Source: Opitutales bacterium (lineage in GTDB: Bacteria; Verrucomicrobiota; Verrucomicrobiia; Opitutales; UBA2987). Taken from it: a DNA stretch of 32,734 nucleotides. The notes below the pieces were generated by a model, which saw nothing but the letters and a program-made list of their open reading frames with translations, was not told where the DNA came from and did not search any database. Below, piece after piece: positions 18,231 to 27,164 of this stretch. A program made the translations under genes and the position numbers. The stretch's first letter is position 1. Every line of letters starts with the position of its first letter. Location: the NCBI GenBank assembly GCA_021772515.1, contig JAJFLU010000048.1, positions 137,224 to 169,957 of the forward strand, in the 5' to 3' direction.

Positions 18231-18329
18231 GGTAACATTAAATTGTTAATTTCAAAATCATTTCAGTCAAAATATTCATTACAATCGCCCTGCATCAGGT
18301 TTGTCCCAACTCCGATGAGCAAGCCAGCC

Positions 18330-19493
18330 TCAGGACAAAACCTTTGGCGCTAAGTCCCCAATCGACACTTCCATCTCCTTAAACTCTCGATTTATCACAC
18401 TCCCGGCAGGTGCTGGCAGCGGCGTATCGAATTGATAGTCTGGGTCGATCTTCTGCCTATGCCATGTCTCGCGCATCTCCCGCCAGGCACCGAGCAAGGT
18501 ACGAGGCTTCGGCATATCACTGGCGATTTCTTTGCTCAATTTCTTGAGATTGTAGCACGGCACGCTGGCGTACATATGGTGCTCGGTATGCCAGTTCATC
18601 CGCCAGTAGAGAAACTCGGATAACGGGTCCAGTTTTATGGATCGCGCACAAAGCCGAAAGTCCGGCACATTGTCGCGCAGACCGCAATGCATGGGGACTC
18701 CCACCAAGTAGCGCCAAAAGTTCCCAATAAAATACGAGTACGATACCAGTAAAGGCAGCAGCCAGAGATTGAAAAAAATCGCCACCACAATCATGCTCAA
18801 ATGGAACAACACAACGACCTGCGCCCAATTCACGGCCTCTTGGCGCTCCTCCGGACAATTCCGGTAGAGCGCTTCCATCCACTCCTCCTTTGGCTCCCTT
18901 GCTCTCTTCTCGGTCGAGGGCGATTTACTACACGGATAAATGCCCAATGCGGTTTTGACGTTATTCGTCAATACAGGAACCAGCCCATTGGACTCGAATC
19001 CACCTTTGATATTGAACGTGAGCATCTGCAACACATAAAGAACCCTCAGTGTAGGGCTTTTCGGGAGTAAAAGCTCACGATCTCCTTCCGGATGCAGCGT
19101 GTAGCGATGATGATAGGTGTGACTCATCGCATAAATGTGAAAATTGTGCCACGCAAGAATGCTGTAAATTCGGAGAAATAGCTTATTGAGCCATTTGGTC
19201 TTGAATACCGTCCCGTGTCCCAATTCATGGACCGCCAAGCCCATAAACGACGTAATTGCCCCGTGGCCAGTCAGTGCCAATCCGAAACCTACCCATAGTT
19301 GCTGCATAAACAGGTAGTAGGTCAGCGCCCCTGTTCCGGCAAATAAAGTCAGGTGCCCCAGCGATTGAAACCAACCCTGAAGGTCGCTGCGTTTGGAGAA
19401 CGCACGCAATTTATCTCCAGAAATCGGGCACCGGTACCATTTGATGCGGAGTTTATTTCGAATTTCCTCAAGCGGCAAATATTCGTGTTTCAT
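18330..19493 (-). CDS. Membrane di-iron fatty-acid desaturase/hydroxylase family protein
   Basis: This 387-residue integral membrane protein carries the three histidine boxes of the desaturase/hydroxylase superfamily: HELGH (89-93), HTYHH (125-129) and HTEHH (302-306). Hydrophobic segments lie around 45-85 and 225-260. Members introduce double bonds or hydroxyl groups using O2 and a di-iron centre, at the cytoplasmic face of the membrane. The sequence is not close to the acyl-lipid delta-9 enzymes of housekeeping metabolism. It could act on an alkyl chain of the pathway compound or as a hydroxylase. The ATG at 19491-19493 overlaps the stop of the alpha/beta hydrolase gene by 4 bp, so the two proteins are made in step. 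The last 30 residues (PAPAGSVINREF onward) are a soluble tail. Confidence 0.9.
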   Translation of the reverse strand: MKHEYLPLEEIRNKLRIKWYRCPISGDKLRAFSKRSDLQGWFQSLGHLTLFAGTGALTYYLFMQQLWVGFGLALTGHGAITSFMGLAVHELGHGTVFKTKWLNKLFLRIYSILAWHNFHIYAMSHTYHHRYTLHPEGDRELLLPKSPTLRVLYVLQMLTFNIKGGFESNGLVPVLTNNVKTALGIYPCSKSPSTEKRAREPKEEWMEALYRNCPEERQEAVNWAQVVVLFHLSMIVVAIFFNLWLLPLLVSYSYFIGNFWRYLVGVPMHCGLRDNVPDFRLCARSIKLDPLSEFLYWRMNWHTEHHMYASVPCYNLKKLSKEIASDMPKPRTLLGAWREMRETWHRQKIDPDYQFDTPLPAPAGSVINREFKEMEVSIGDLAPKVLS

Positions 19494-20335
19494 TTCAAAT
19501 TTTCTCGATTACTGAATGTATGTTGGGACTCTGCAATAGTTTCAAGGGTCAATCGAATTTCTTTGCGAATCTCATGAATGTGAAGGTCGAGATCGGCAGA
19601 TTTCGGCGTGACCTCCCAGTAACGGGAACCGGGAATATGATGCGCCCATTGCTTTGCAAAGTTGACGGGGTGAATTGGATCATCTTCGGTGCCAATAACA
19701 AGGGTTGACACACACAGTTCATCGACACCTCCCCAGTCTCCCAGAGGGCGGTCCAAAGGTAGACGCCTCAATCGGCTTGAGTACTCAACTGCGTTTGGTT
19801 TATGAAATTGCTCCAACAAACCAGCGGCAATTTCTGGTGCGGATTCAACGAGTTCTACAAACGTGGGGTTTTGCTGAAACCTGCGAGAACCTTCTACGAC
19901 ACCGAATTGTTTCAGCAAATTGCCAATCACCACTAATAGCTCTAAATTTTTTGTCGAATGTTGATCCGGCAACCAGGCAGGCCGTATGCAAACCAGCCCC
20001 AAGAGACGTTCCGAATAATCTACCGCAAACTGAAGAACGATGGACGCCCCCATCGAAATACCACCGATTGCCGCATTATTTATTTCCAGATGATCCATCA
20101 ACGCTGCCATATCATTTGCTAAAGTCTTGAACGATAGGTTCTCTTCCGAACCGATGGGACCGGTTTTACCATGGGCCCGATTATCCCAAAGGGTAACCTT
20201 GCATTCTGGCACCTCACCCAGAAGTTCTCGGGCGCTCTGGAGATTTCCGGTTAGCCCATGTGAAAAAAAGAACGGAAGTCCTTCTCCGATCACCTCATAA
20301 TTAAATGTAATCCCCTGGTGTTGAAATAGTCCCAT
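19490..20335 (-). CDS. Alpha/beta-hydrolase fold protein
   Basis: This 281-residue protein has the alpha/beta-hydrolase core. FFFSHGLTGN forms the oxyanion-hole region (21-31), DNRAHGKTG matches the usual loop after strand 4, and GGISMGAS carries the nucleophile Ser94. The acid and base are probably Asp in GTEDDPIHP (near 225) and His in DLHIHEIRK (near 255). The family includes esterases, lactonases, haloperoxidases and C-C hydrolases, and the exact reaction cannot be read. It is the first gene of the ten-gene run, 130 bp downstream of the TonB-receptor terminator, so its promoter should lie in 20336-20462. It may perform the first step after import, such as ester or amide opening. Confidence 0.88.
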   Translation of the reverse strand: MGLFQHQGITFNYEVIGEGLPFFFSHGLTGNLQSARELLGEVPECKVTLWDNRAHGKTGPIGSEENLSFKTLANDMAALMDHLEINNAAIGGISMGASIVLQFAVDYSERLLGLVCIRPAWLPDQHSTKNLELLVVIGNLLKQFGVVEGSRRFQQNPTFVELVESAPEIAAGLLEQFHKPNAVEYSSRLRRLPLDRPLGDWGGVDELCVSTLVIGTEDDPIHPVNFAKQWAHHIPGSRYWEVTPKSADLDLHIHEIRKEIRLTLETIAESQHTFSNRENLK

Positions 20336-20404
20336 TATACTCTAACCTTTTGTTGTTAATGCATTCGAACCCTTCAACGGAGAGGTGGGGAATTCCAATT
20401 GAGC

Positions 20405-20440
20405 ATTTGTACCTGCCAATATTCTTTGATGGATACAAAT
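20405..20440. promoter_or_regulatory. Inverted repeat in the presumed promoter region of the ten-gene operon
   Basis: ATTTGTA (20405-20411) and TACAAAT (20434-20440) form a perfect 7-bp inverted repeat separated by 22 bp. It sits in the only non-coding gap between the terminator of the TonB-receptor gene and the alpha/beta-hydrolase start. It does not match the GTYC-N7-GRAC motif found elsewhere in the block. It could be a site for another regulator, or chance in an A/T-rich region. Confidence 0.25.
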
Positions 20441-20462
20441 AATTCCCTATCATTCATTTAAG

Positions 20463-20496
20463 AAAAAAAATCCCCCCACCCAAGTGGAGGGATTTT
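20463..20496 (-). terminator. Rho-independent terminator after the TonB-dependent receptor gene
   Basis: On the minus strand a 13-bp stem (AAAATCCCTCCAC with GTGGGGGGATTTT, one T-G pair) closes a 4-nt loop TTGG. It is followed directly by a run of T. It begins about 15 bp past the receptor stop. This is the clearest intrinsic terminator in the window and separates the receptor from the following ten-gene run, which therefore needs its own promoter. Confidence 0.9.
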
Positions 20497-20511
20497 GAAA
20501 CCTATCCCTCC

Positions 20512-23109
20512 TTAGAAATCATACGATAAGGTCACGTAAAATGAACGCGGTTTACCCAATCTGGTATGTGTTTCTGTATACCTTAGATTCGTCATGTTCT
20601 CAAGGACGAGACGAATGCCAAACATAGATTCATTCTCGAACCTATACTTATAGCCGGCAAAAGCATTGAAAACTGTGTGCGCAGGGCGCGTAGAGGGTAA
20701 ATCCCTCGCTATAATCATTTCTCCTCTGAAAAGTGTATTAGAACCAAAGTAAAGGCCTTTTAGCGGACCTTCTGTTTCTGTGTAGCGGATGAGTAAGTTT
20801 CCACTATTTTTGAAACTCAGGAACAAATTATTCCCGGCGAATTCTCCCGTCTGGATTGTTGCGTCATTATAGGCATATTGGCCAAGAATGGAAATCTTTT
20901 TTGTCGCATTGAAAAGCACTTCGACTTCAACACCATTGGTATTGAATAGCTCCAGGAAAGGCGACACAAAGCGATCGTCAATAGTCGTATCCGGCAACCG
21001 GAGACCGTCGGGGCCGAGTTCTGTCCCCAGAAAGTCTTGTACCACAATTTGCGTTAATGCTCCCGGTGAAGTAGTGTCATCAATATCCCAGACAGATACT
21101 GTCCCGGAAAGCCTGCCATTGAGAATATCAAATTTTATTCCCCCCTCGTAGGTCTGCCCTTGTGATGGTGGAGCGGAGCCTCCCGTGGGATTAGACAATA
21201 GGTCGGCTGGGGCAATTTCATTCGGAGCAAGGTCGAAAAATTCCGCTCGTAGTGCTGGAAAACTAACAACCGATGGTCGAAATGACTCCGAACGGGTAAA
21301 AAATAAATTTATGTTTTTACTGACTTGAAAAACAACGGAAAAGGTAGTCGTGGTTACCGATTGGGTCAAACTGCCGGCCTCGTCAGGTGTGAAAACTATA
21401 TCGCGTCCAACGCCCGAGAACGCGCCAGTAAAGGCTTTGCGGTCGAGCGAATCCCTTCTTACACCTATGTATGACTGGATGCGCCCATTGAAGTATTTAC
21501 CCGCAGCCCCAAAATAAAGGGCATCAATTTTAACGTCATTGACATTTTCTACGGAATTAAGTCGTTGCCAGGTTCCTCCAGCATCAAGCCACCGCTGCTG
21601 ACTGGTCTGTTGAGCAGATAAATCGTCCAAATATACCGGCAAAATAAGATTATCGCCATTTGAATCCAAGATTCCATCGAAAAACAGTCCCCGAGGATCT
21701 TCTCGTTTTAAATAATCGAAACCACCGGTAAGCGCCTGCTGGGTAAAGCCGAGATCGAGGTCATAATTGGCAATGATACGGGCTTCAAACACGTCTCGTG
21801 AATCTGAACTGGCGGGTCGACGCCATGAGCGAGTCTGAAAATAACGCGCCGGACCGTTCGGGTTGACCAAATCTCCGTTCGAATCTTTGGTTAAGTCGGT
21901 ATCGCTAAATACTACGCTGTTATCTGGAAGCACTTCAATTCCAGTATATCTGTTATTAAAAATACCTCCCGCCATTATATTTCTCGGGTTAACAGTAGAC
22001 TCTTCTTTATTGAAACTTATACTTCCCCTGATATGGAATTTTTCGGTAATTTTCTGTAATAGATCGATTTGTGTATAAAGATTCTTTCGTTCCAGTTTAT
22101 TATCCGGCCCTGCGGTTGTCAGGGAATCCCCCCAGCTCCCGTACTGGTCTGCAACAAACGCTCCGGTGGGAACCCTTGATGAATTGATGCCGGCAGTTAG
22201 TATACCAGTCTCCAGAACCCAATCGGGCACTTTTCCATAGGCAGGAATAGTTCTTCCGTTCACATCCTGGAGAAATATATCATGGCCTTGGGTCAAGCCG
22301 GGGGATCCCGACCAGCGATCCGCGTTTGCGCCCTCTTGAGTGCGCTTTTCTTCAACTCTTTCAAAATCAACGAAAAGTGTAGTTTTAGGTGTTATTTCCA
22401 GGGCAAAATTAAGTGCCACACCATAAGCCCTTTTGTCTACGAATCTAATGAAACTTTCTTCATTGTGATAAAAAGAATTAACGCGCAAAGCAAACGGCAT
22501 ATTTCCAATCTGCTCGTTTCCGTAATTATAATCTAACGCTACTCGATAACGGCTATAGGCGCCAAATGTAGCGTTTAAACTGCCGAAATTACTGCCTATG
22601 GTCGCCTTCTTGGTGATGGTGTTGATATTACCCGCACCACTGGACTCCCCTACGATCGTCGAATTGGAGCCCTTAATGATTTCCACACGTTCCGTGTTAA
22701 AATGATCCTTGATACCGAGAAAGTGGTAACCATTGCGCTGATGGGTGTCTTCACTCTGAAATAAACCACGCATTACAGTGAATCCAATCTGGCCCGAAAA
22801 TGAACCTGAGTTCACATTGTTCATATATTTAAATGTTTCATTCTGATCCACTACATTTAAATCCGTTAATACTTCTTGGTTAAGGATTTGAACATTAAAT
22901 GGAGCATCGATAACATCCATCGCCAGGCGATTTATAGATGTGGTCTGCATTGATCGATAGCCGACATCCTTTTCGTCAGATAGAACAAACGGCGATAGTT
23001 CTATAAGTTCTTCGTCATTTGATTCTTCCTGGCTATGTAATACAGGAACGAGTATAAAAGCCAATCCTAACGTCACTGGGGTATTGATCAATATATTTAT
23101 TACTTTCAT
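20512..23109 (-). CDS. TonB-dependent outer-membrane receptor
   Basis: This 865-residue protein starts with a signal peptide (residues 1 to about 26, cleavage near VLHSQ). An acidic stretch EELIELSPFVLSDEKDVGYR, typical of Verrucomicrobiota receptors, comes next, followed by the plug domain (about 55-175, with NSTIVGESSGAGNINTITKK) and a 22-stranded barrel ending SFYVTLSYDF with the terminal aromatic residue. It would bring a substrate across the outer membrane using TonB/ExbBD energy. The acidic 'LSPF' segment may serve as the TonB box. It stands alone between a 246-bp upstream region containing a 41-bp palindrome and a strong terminator. Because the neighbours metabolise a small compound, the receptor is the likely entry point, with the symporter handling the inner membrane. 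The ligand class cannot be deduced. Confidence 0.94.
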   Translation of the reverse strand: MKVINILINTPVTLGLAFILVPVLHSQEESNDEELIELSPFVLSDEKDVGYRSMQTTSINRLAMDVIDAPFNVQILNQEVLTDLNVVDQNETFKYMNNVNSGSFSGQIGFTVMRGLFQSEDTHQRNGYHFLGIKDHFNTERVEIIKGSNSTIVGESSGAGNINTITKKATIGSNFGSLNATFGAYSRYRVALDYNYGNEQIGNMPFALRVNSFYHNEESFIRFVDKRAYGVALNFALEITPKTTLFVDFERVEEKRTQEGANADRWSGSPGLTQGHDIFLQDVNGRTIPAYGKVPDWVLETGILTAGINSSRVPTGAFVADQYGSWGDSLTTAGPDNKLERKNLYTQIDLLQKITEKFHIRGSISFNKEESTVNPRNIMAGGIFNNRYTGIEVLPDNSVVFSDTDLTKDSNGDLVNPNGPARYFQTRSWRRPASSDSRDVFEARIIANYDLDLGFTQQALTGGFDYLKREDPRGLFFDGILDSNGDNLILPVYLDDLSAQQTSQQRWLDAGGTWQRLNSVENVNDVKIDALYFGAAGKYFNGRIQSYIGVRRDSLDRKAFTGAFSGVGRDIVFTPDEAGSLTQSVTTTTFSVVFQVSKNINLFFTRSESFRPSVVSFPALRAEFFDLAPNEIAPADLLSNPTGGSAPPSQGQTYEGGIKFDILNGRLSGTVSVWDIDDTTSPGALTQIVVQDFLGTELGPDGLRLPDTTIDDRFVSPFLELFNTNGVEVEVLFNATKKISILGQYAYNDATIQTGEFAGNNLFLSFKNSGNLLIRYTETEGPLKGLYFGSNTLFRGEMIIARDLPSTRPAHTVFNAFAGYKYRFENESMFGIRLVLENMTNLRYTETHTRLGKPRSFYVTLSYDF

Positions 23110-23229
23110 TGGTTTATAATCCTAGGGTTTATACTATTGGTTAATGTTTTAAATGCATAATTATGTAAATTTGAGACACATTTTGTCATTTCTAATTGAA
23201 CTTTACATTTTACTGGATTGAACCATCAA

Positions 23230-23270
23230 GGATTAACTATTGGTTCTATATGGGAACCAATCGATAATCC
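23230..23270. promoter_or_regulatory. 41-bp palindromic operator candidate upstream of the TonB-dependent receptor
   Basis: Inner arms ATTGGTTC (23239-23246) and GAACCAAT (23254-23261) are a perfect 8-bp inverted repeat around TATATGG. Outer arms GGATTA (23230-23235) and TAATCC (23265-23270) are a perfect 6-bp repeat with exactly the same centre (23250). The site is 121 to 161 bp upstream of the receptor start. It has the same 8-7-8 geometry as sites at 31069 and 9403, and the GntR/LacI-type regulator encoded at 8272-9372 is the obvious candidate to bind it. A further ATTGGTT half-site lies near 23136. Confidence 0.7.
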
Positions 23271-23355
23271 AATGAAGTAAATTTATTAGAGGCTATTGCC
23301 CCTTGTGAATCAAATTACAATCATAACGATTTAACTAACCAAAGATTGAAAAACT

Positions 23356-24336
23356 TTAATCGCTTAGCCAGTTTGTCATGCGCTGGTGCAATTCTGTTGA
23401 AACGGGGTTTCGCAAGCAATGTAGTGCATTGTCTATTTGTGACTTATCCCTTGCCCCTACTAGAACAGAAGATATGCCAGGGTAAGAAATCACCCAGGCC
23501 ATTGCCAAGTGGACCATGCTGGTCCCTAATTCCTTCGATAATGCGCGGAGCGACTCCAGTATTTGAAAATTGTGCTCGTTGAAATAAAGATCGATATGCC
23601 CAGGACTCACATCGAAACGAGAACCCCTGGGAATAGAGTCCCTGAAGGGAGAATACTTTCCGGACAAAAAACCTGCTGCCAGCGGACTGTAGGCCATGAT
23701 GGTTACTTTTTGCTCCAAACAAAGGGGCAGAAGAGCCAGACGCGTCCCGGAATCTGCCAAGCTAAAGGGTGGCTGGATGAATTCCATCCGGGCGTAGCCT
23801 CGGGTCTGGCTGAGTTCGAGTGCTTCCACCAATTGAAGATGTGAAAAATTGCTGCAACCGATCGCCCGAATGCGCCCTTCATTTACCTCTTTCGTAAGAG
23901 CCTCGAGTGTTTCTTCCAGAGGAACATCGGGATCCGGTAAATGCATCATGTATATATCGATGACATCCGTTTGCAGGCGCTCTAGACTCTCCCCGACCGC
24001 TCGGTGGACATTGGTCGCATGTCCGCCTGTGCTGAACTTTGTACAGAGTGTGACTTCATTTCTATTATCCCGGTCGCGCAGCCAACGACCAATGATCTTT
24101 TCTGAGGAATGCATTTCATTCGAAACCTCCCGGACATCTTCGGTGCCACAATTTTTCCGTCGGCAGGAGCGGGCATTGCCCCCGCCATAAGATTCTGCCG
24201 TATCGATCAAAGTGATATCTTGCTCCAGAGCGTAATCGAGGATTTTTCGACTCGATTTCTCATCAATTTCCCGCCCAAAGAGAACACCTCCCAACCCAAG
24301 CCGACTGAGGCCAAGGTCCTTACCCCCATTTTCCAT
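23356..24336 (-). CDS. Aldo/keto reductase, copy 1
   Basis: This 326-residue NAD(P)H-dependent (beta/alpha)8 oxidoreductase has the catalytic tetrad Asp45 and Tyr50 (LIDTAESY), Lys100 (LCTKFS) and His132 (MMHLPDP). AIGCSNFSHLQLVEAL and MAYSPLAAGFLSGKY are family features. Directly after the tyrosine there is an insertion of about 24 residues with two cysteines (ARSCRRKNCGTED) before SSEKIIGRWL, where most relatives go directly from YGGG to SE. Such enzymes interconvert aldehydes or ketones and alcohols. The gene is last of the seven-gene run, 43 bp after the flavoprotein gene and upstream of the receptor's regulatory region. A second, only distantly related aldo/keto reductase lies in the same run. 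Confidence 0.92.
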   Translation of the reverse strand: MENGGKDLGLSRLGLGGVLFGREIDEKSSRKILDYALEQDITLIDTAESYGGGNARSCRRKNCGTEDVREVSNEMHSSEKIIGRWLRDRDNRNEVTLCTKFSTGGHATNVHRAVGESLERLQTDVIDIYMMHLPDPDVPLEETLEALTKEVNEGRIRAIGCSNFSHLQLVEALELSQTRGYARMEFIQPPFSLADSGTRLALLPLCLEQKVTIMAYSPLAAGFLSGKYSPFRDSIPRGSRFDVSPGHIDLYFNEHNFQILESLRALSKELGTSMVHLAMAWVISYPGISSVLVGARDKSQIDNALHCLRNPVSTELHQRMTNWLSD

Positions 24337-24379
24337 CAGATCCCATCCTCAATCACCAAATGGATAATCATCGTTATTC

Positions 24380-25567
24380 CTAATTATAATCCGTCGGAGT
24401 GTTGCTCCAGCGAATCAATTCTCCTTTGGCAAATCGTTCCTTGTTGAACAGGTCCATATCTCCAGGTTTTGCTTCCTCGGCAATAAAAGTTGCCATGCGT
24501 TTTCCTACCCATGGTGAAGAGGAGAATCCGCCACCACTGAAGCCGATGGCAAAATAGAGACCGCCTACCGAAGCAGCTTTATCAAGTATCGGCATATCAT
24601 CGGGGGTACTGTCGTAAGTGCAGGCATAGGTGCGATGCACAAACCCGTTTCTCATGAAAGGCAGTGTCACCTGTAGATTCTGATGTATTTCCTGCAAGGA
24701 GTGAAAATTGGCCGTTTGCCTATAGTTGTCAGGATCAATTTGCTCTCCATTGCTCTCGACAAATTCGCGCTCCTTTCGCCCGACAAATAATTGGAACTCA
24801 CCCTCTGGACGCATATATAAATTTGCTCTTGAGTCGAAGATTATACGGTGAAGACGGTGGCTGGAATTAGTGGGCACCTGGAAAAATCCCATTTCCGCGA
24901 TATGTGGACAAACGGGAACGTCTATACCAAGTTTTGCCAGTTGCGGTTGCCCCCATACTGAAGTAGCGATCATGACTTTGGGGACTTCAAAAACTCCCAT
25001 CGCGCACTCGACTCCAAACACGTTATCATCTCGCACCAAAATATCACCAACTTCGCATCCTTCGATAACTCTCACTCCTAAATGCCTGGCCGCTAAAAGG
25101 AAGGCATGCACTGTTGGCATCGGATCTACATAAAGCCCGCCCGGTTCATATACATAAATTCCGCCCTCCTCTGTATTCAATCCGGGTTGCAGCTCTTTCA
25201 CCTCATATGCCGTGATTTCTTTTGATTGGCAGCCAACTTGACTGGCAGCCGCAATCGTGGCTTCTATATGCTCTCGCTCGCTGGCTTGGCCAACCAGAAT
25301 ATACCCAGTCTTGTTTATCCGAATTGGAATGCCATAGCGACTTTCAAAGGTATGTAAAAACATTTGCCCTTCAAGCTGTGCGGCAGACACGGTTGGATGG
25401 TTTGCCGTCCCTCGGATTATGCCTGCTGCGCGCCCTGATTGACCGGACCCTATAAAGTGTCTTTCCAAAATAATGACATCCTCGACCCCAAGCTCCTTAA
25501 GGTGTATTGCTGTGCTAATTCCGGTTACACCCCCTCCGACTATGATTACCTCCGCTCTTAGTTTCAT
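24380..25567 (-). CDS. FAD-dependent oxidoreductase, sarcosine-oxidase-beta-like (DAO family)
   Basis: This 395-residue flavoprotein begins with the dinucleotide fold EVIIVGGGVTGISTAIHL (GGGVTG at 11-16) and ERHFIGSGQSGRAAGIIRG, the covalent-FAD/sarcosine-oxidase-like region. The C-terminal half has YDSTPDDMPILDKA and YFAIGFSGGGFSSSPWVGK, characteristic of sarcosine oxidase beta subunit, dimethylglycine dehydrogenase and related amine demethylases. It would oxidise an N-methylated amine or amino acid to an imine or release formaldehyde. It is unlike the first DAO protein at 9597-11168, which belongs to a different subgroup. It lies 40 bp after the symporter gene, an arrangement typical of uptake followed by oxidation of amino-acid-like compounds. 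Confidence 0.9.
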   Translation of the reverse strand: MKLRAEVIIVGGGVTGISTAIHLKELGVEDVIILERHFIGSGQSGRAAGIIRGTANHPTVSAAQLEGQMFLHTFESRYGIPIRINKTGYILVGQASEREHIEATIAAASQVGCQSKEITAYEVKELQPGLNTEEGGIYVYEPGGLYVDPMPTVHAFLLAARHLGVRVIEGCEVGDILVRDDNVFGVECAMGVFEVPKVMIATSVWGQPQLAKLGIDVPVCPHIAEMGFFQVPTNSSHRLHRIIFDSRANLYMRPEGEFQLFVGRKEREFVESNGEQIDPDNYRQTANFHSLQEIHQNLQVTLPFMRNGFVHRTYACTYDSTPDDMPILDKAASVGGLYFAIGFSGGGFSSSPWVGKRMATFIAEEAKPGDMDLFNKERFAKGELIRWSNTPTDYN

Positions 25568-25607
25568 TTACATCACTCAGTTTACTGTAGTGCAGATGTC
25601 ACACTCA

Positions 25608-27104
25608 TTATATATTCTTACGACCGTAATGGCCCCAAATTGTCAATTGATCGTCCAATTGCACTTGGGGGGAAACTAGACTAGCCAAATATCCTACGAT
25701 AAAACTAATACTAAAACAAAATGGAAAATAGTATACAAAGTGCGCCTCAACCCAAAATTGCAGCCATAGTGTCGCAAGAATAGCTACCACCGTTCCCACG
25801 ATCCAGCCCTTGAAACTTGCCTTACGGGTTAGTACCCCTAAGAGGAATAGACCGAGTACCGGACCGGAAAATAAACTGATAAACAACTGCGCAGCCTTTA
25901 AAACCTGACCAATGGTGGATGCATAGCAGGCTACGAGAATTCCCAGTAGTCCAAATACCAACGTTAAAATACGAGCCAGCTTGAGGTCTTTTTCTTCACT
26001 CCTTTTGCTACCCACTAGTGGTCTTATAAAATCGCTGATAACAACGGTGGAAAGCGAATTAATTCCAGAATCCATACTTGACATAGCAGCCGCAAATATG
26101 GCCGTGATAACCAAACCAGATATACCAACTGGAAGCGCCTGTATAATGTAAAAAGGAAGAACGTTATCTCCAGCGATCCCTGCTGTTAACTGATCGGGGT
26201 AAGTTTGATAGTAAGCGAACATTCCTAAACCCACAAATAGCAACAAACTGATGATTAAAAGATCAAAGAAAGCATTCAAAATAATGGCCTTAGCCATTCC
26301 CTTAAAGTTTTTAATAGCCATTAGCCTTTGAACCGATATCTGGTCGGTACCGTAATCCTGCATCATCTGAAAGAAAAAAGCTACCGCCACGATGGGTCCG
26401 CTCATTTTAAAAATATTGATTTCCCATTCGAATATTTGTAATCGATCATTAGCACTGGCAATGGCCATGATACCGGCGAAACCATCTGGGACTTTGTTGA
26501 CCAGGGTAACTGCAACCCAGACTGCGCCACCAATCAAAAAAGTAAATTGCAAAAGATCCGTCCAAATTACCGCTTTCAACCCCCCTAAAAGAGTATAACT
26601 GACAGATATCGATCCCATCAAAATGATAGCCAGCCAAATATTAACACCTGTTACCACGGAAAGGGCTAACGCTGGCGCATAAATTACCACTCCCAGCCAG
26701 CCAAGTCGGGCTGCAATAAATAATCCGGATACCGTATACCTTGCGCCCGGACCATACCTCTTATAGATGTAGCTATAGGATGTAGTGACATTCAGCTTGC
26801 GATAAAAAGGAAAGAAAAGCAGAATAATAAACGGTGCCGTAATAATACTGACAAAACCGGCGACTACCATGGAAATGTTTTCCTTGTAAGCTATAGCAGG
26901 CAGTCCCATATAGGAGATGGCGCTTGCGATGGAAGCAAATATACTCATTGAAACGACAAACCATGGCATGTTTCGACCGGCCAGGAAATAATCGTCCGTA
27001 GTTTTTTGCTTGCCCGCCATAGACAACCCGATACCGAACACCGATGCCATGTAGGCAAAAAGCACAATATAATTTATTGTCCCAAAATGTGCTGAGCTTT
27101 CCAT
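25608..27104 (-). CDS. Sodium:solute symporter (SSS family)
   Basis: This 498-residue inner-membrane transporter has about 13 hydrophobic segments. The start, with YFLAGRNMPWFVVSMSIFAS near residue 40, is typical of the SSS family, and AAAMSSMDSGINSLSTVVIS near residue 340 is the sodium-binding helix 8 signature. LGGLKAVIWTDLLQ is another family marker. Members carry sugars, myo-inositol, proline, pantothenate, sialic acid or other acids together with Na+. The sequence alone does not fix the substrate, but adjacency to an amine-oxidising flavoprotein and to a Gfo/Idh/MocA and TIM-barrel pair leaves amino-acid-like or sugar-acid substrates open. The gene is fifth in the seven-gene run and starts 60 bp after the TIM-barrel gene. 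Confidence 0.94.
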   Translation of the reverse strand: MESSAHFGTINYIVLFAYMASVFGIGLSMAGKQKTTDDYFLAGRNMPWFVVSMSIFASIASAISYMGLPAIAYKENISMVVAGFVSIITAPFIILLFFPFYRKLNVTTSYSYIYKRYGPGARYTVSGLFIAARLGWLGVVIYAPALALSVVTGVNIWLAIILMGSISVSYTLLGGLKAVIWTDLLQFTFLIGGAVWVAVTLVNKVPDGFAGIMAIASANDRLQIFEWEINIFKMSGPIVAVAFFFQMMQDYGTDQISVQRLMAIKNFKGMAKAIILNAFFDLLIISLLLFVGLGMFAYYQTYPDQLTAGIAGDNVLPFYIIQALPVGISGLVITAIFAAAMSSMDSGINSLSTVVISDFIRPLVGSKRSEEKDLKLARILTLVFGLLGILVACYASTIGQVLKAAQLFISLFSGPVLGLFLLGVLTRKASFKGWIVGTVVAILATLWLQFWVEAHFVYYFPFCFSISFIVGYLASLVSPQVQLDDQLTIWGHYGRKNI

Positions 27105-27164
27105 TTTGTCCTAATTTTTCATCATTAAAGGTTTAAATACTGCCGTGAATGCATAATTATTTGA

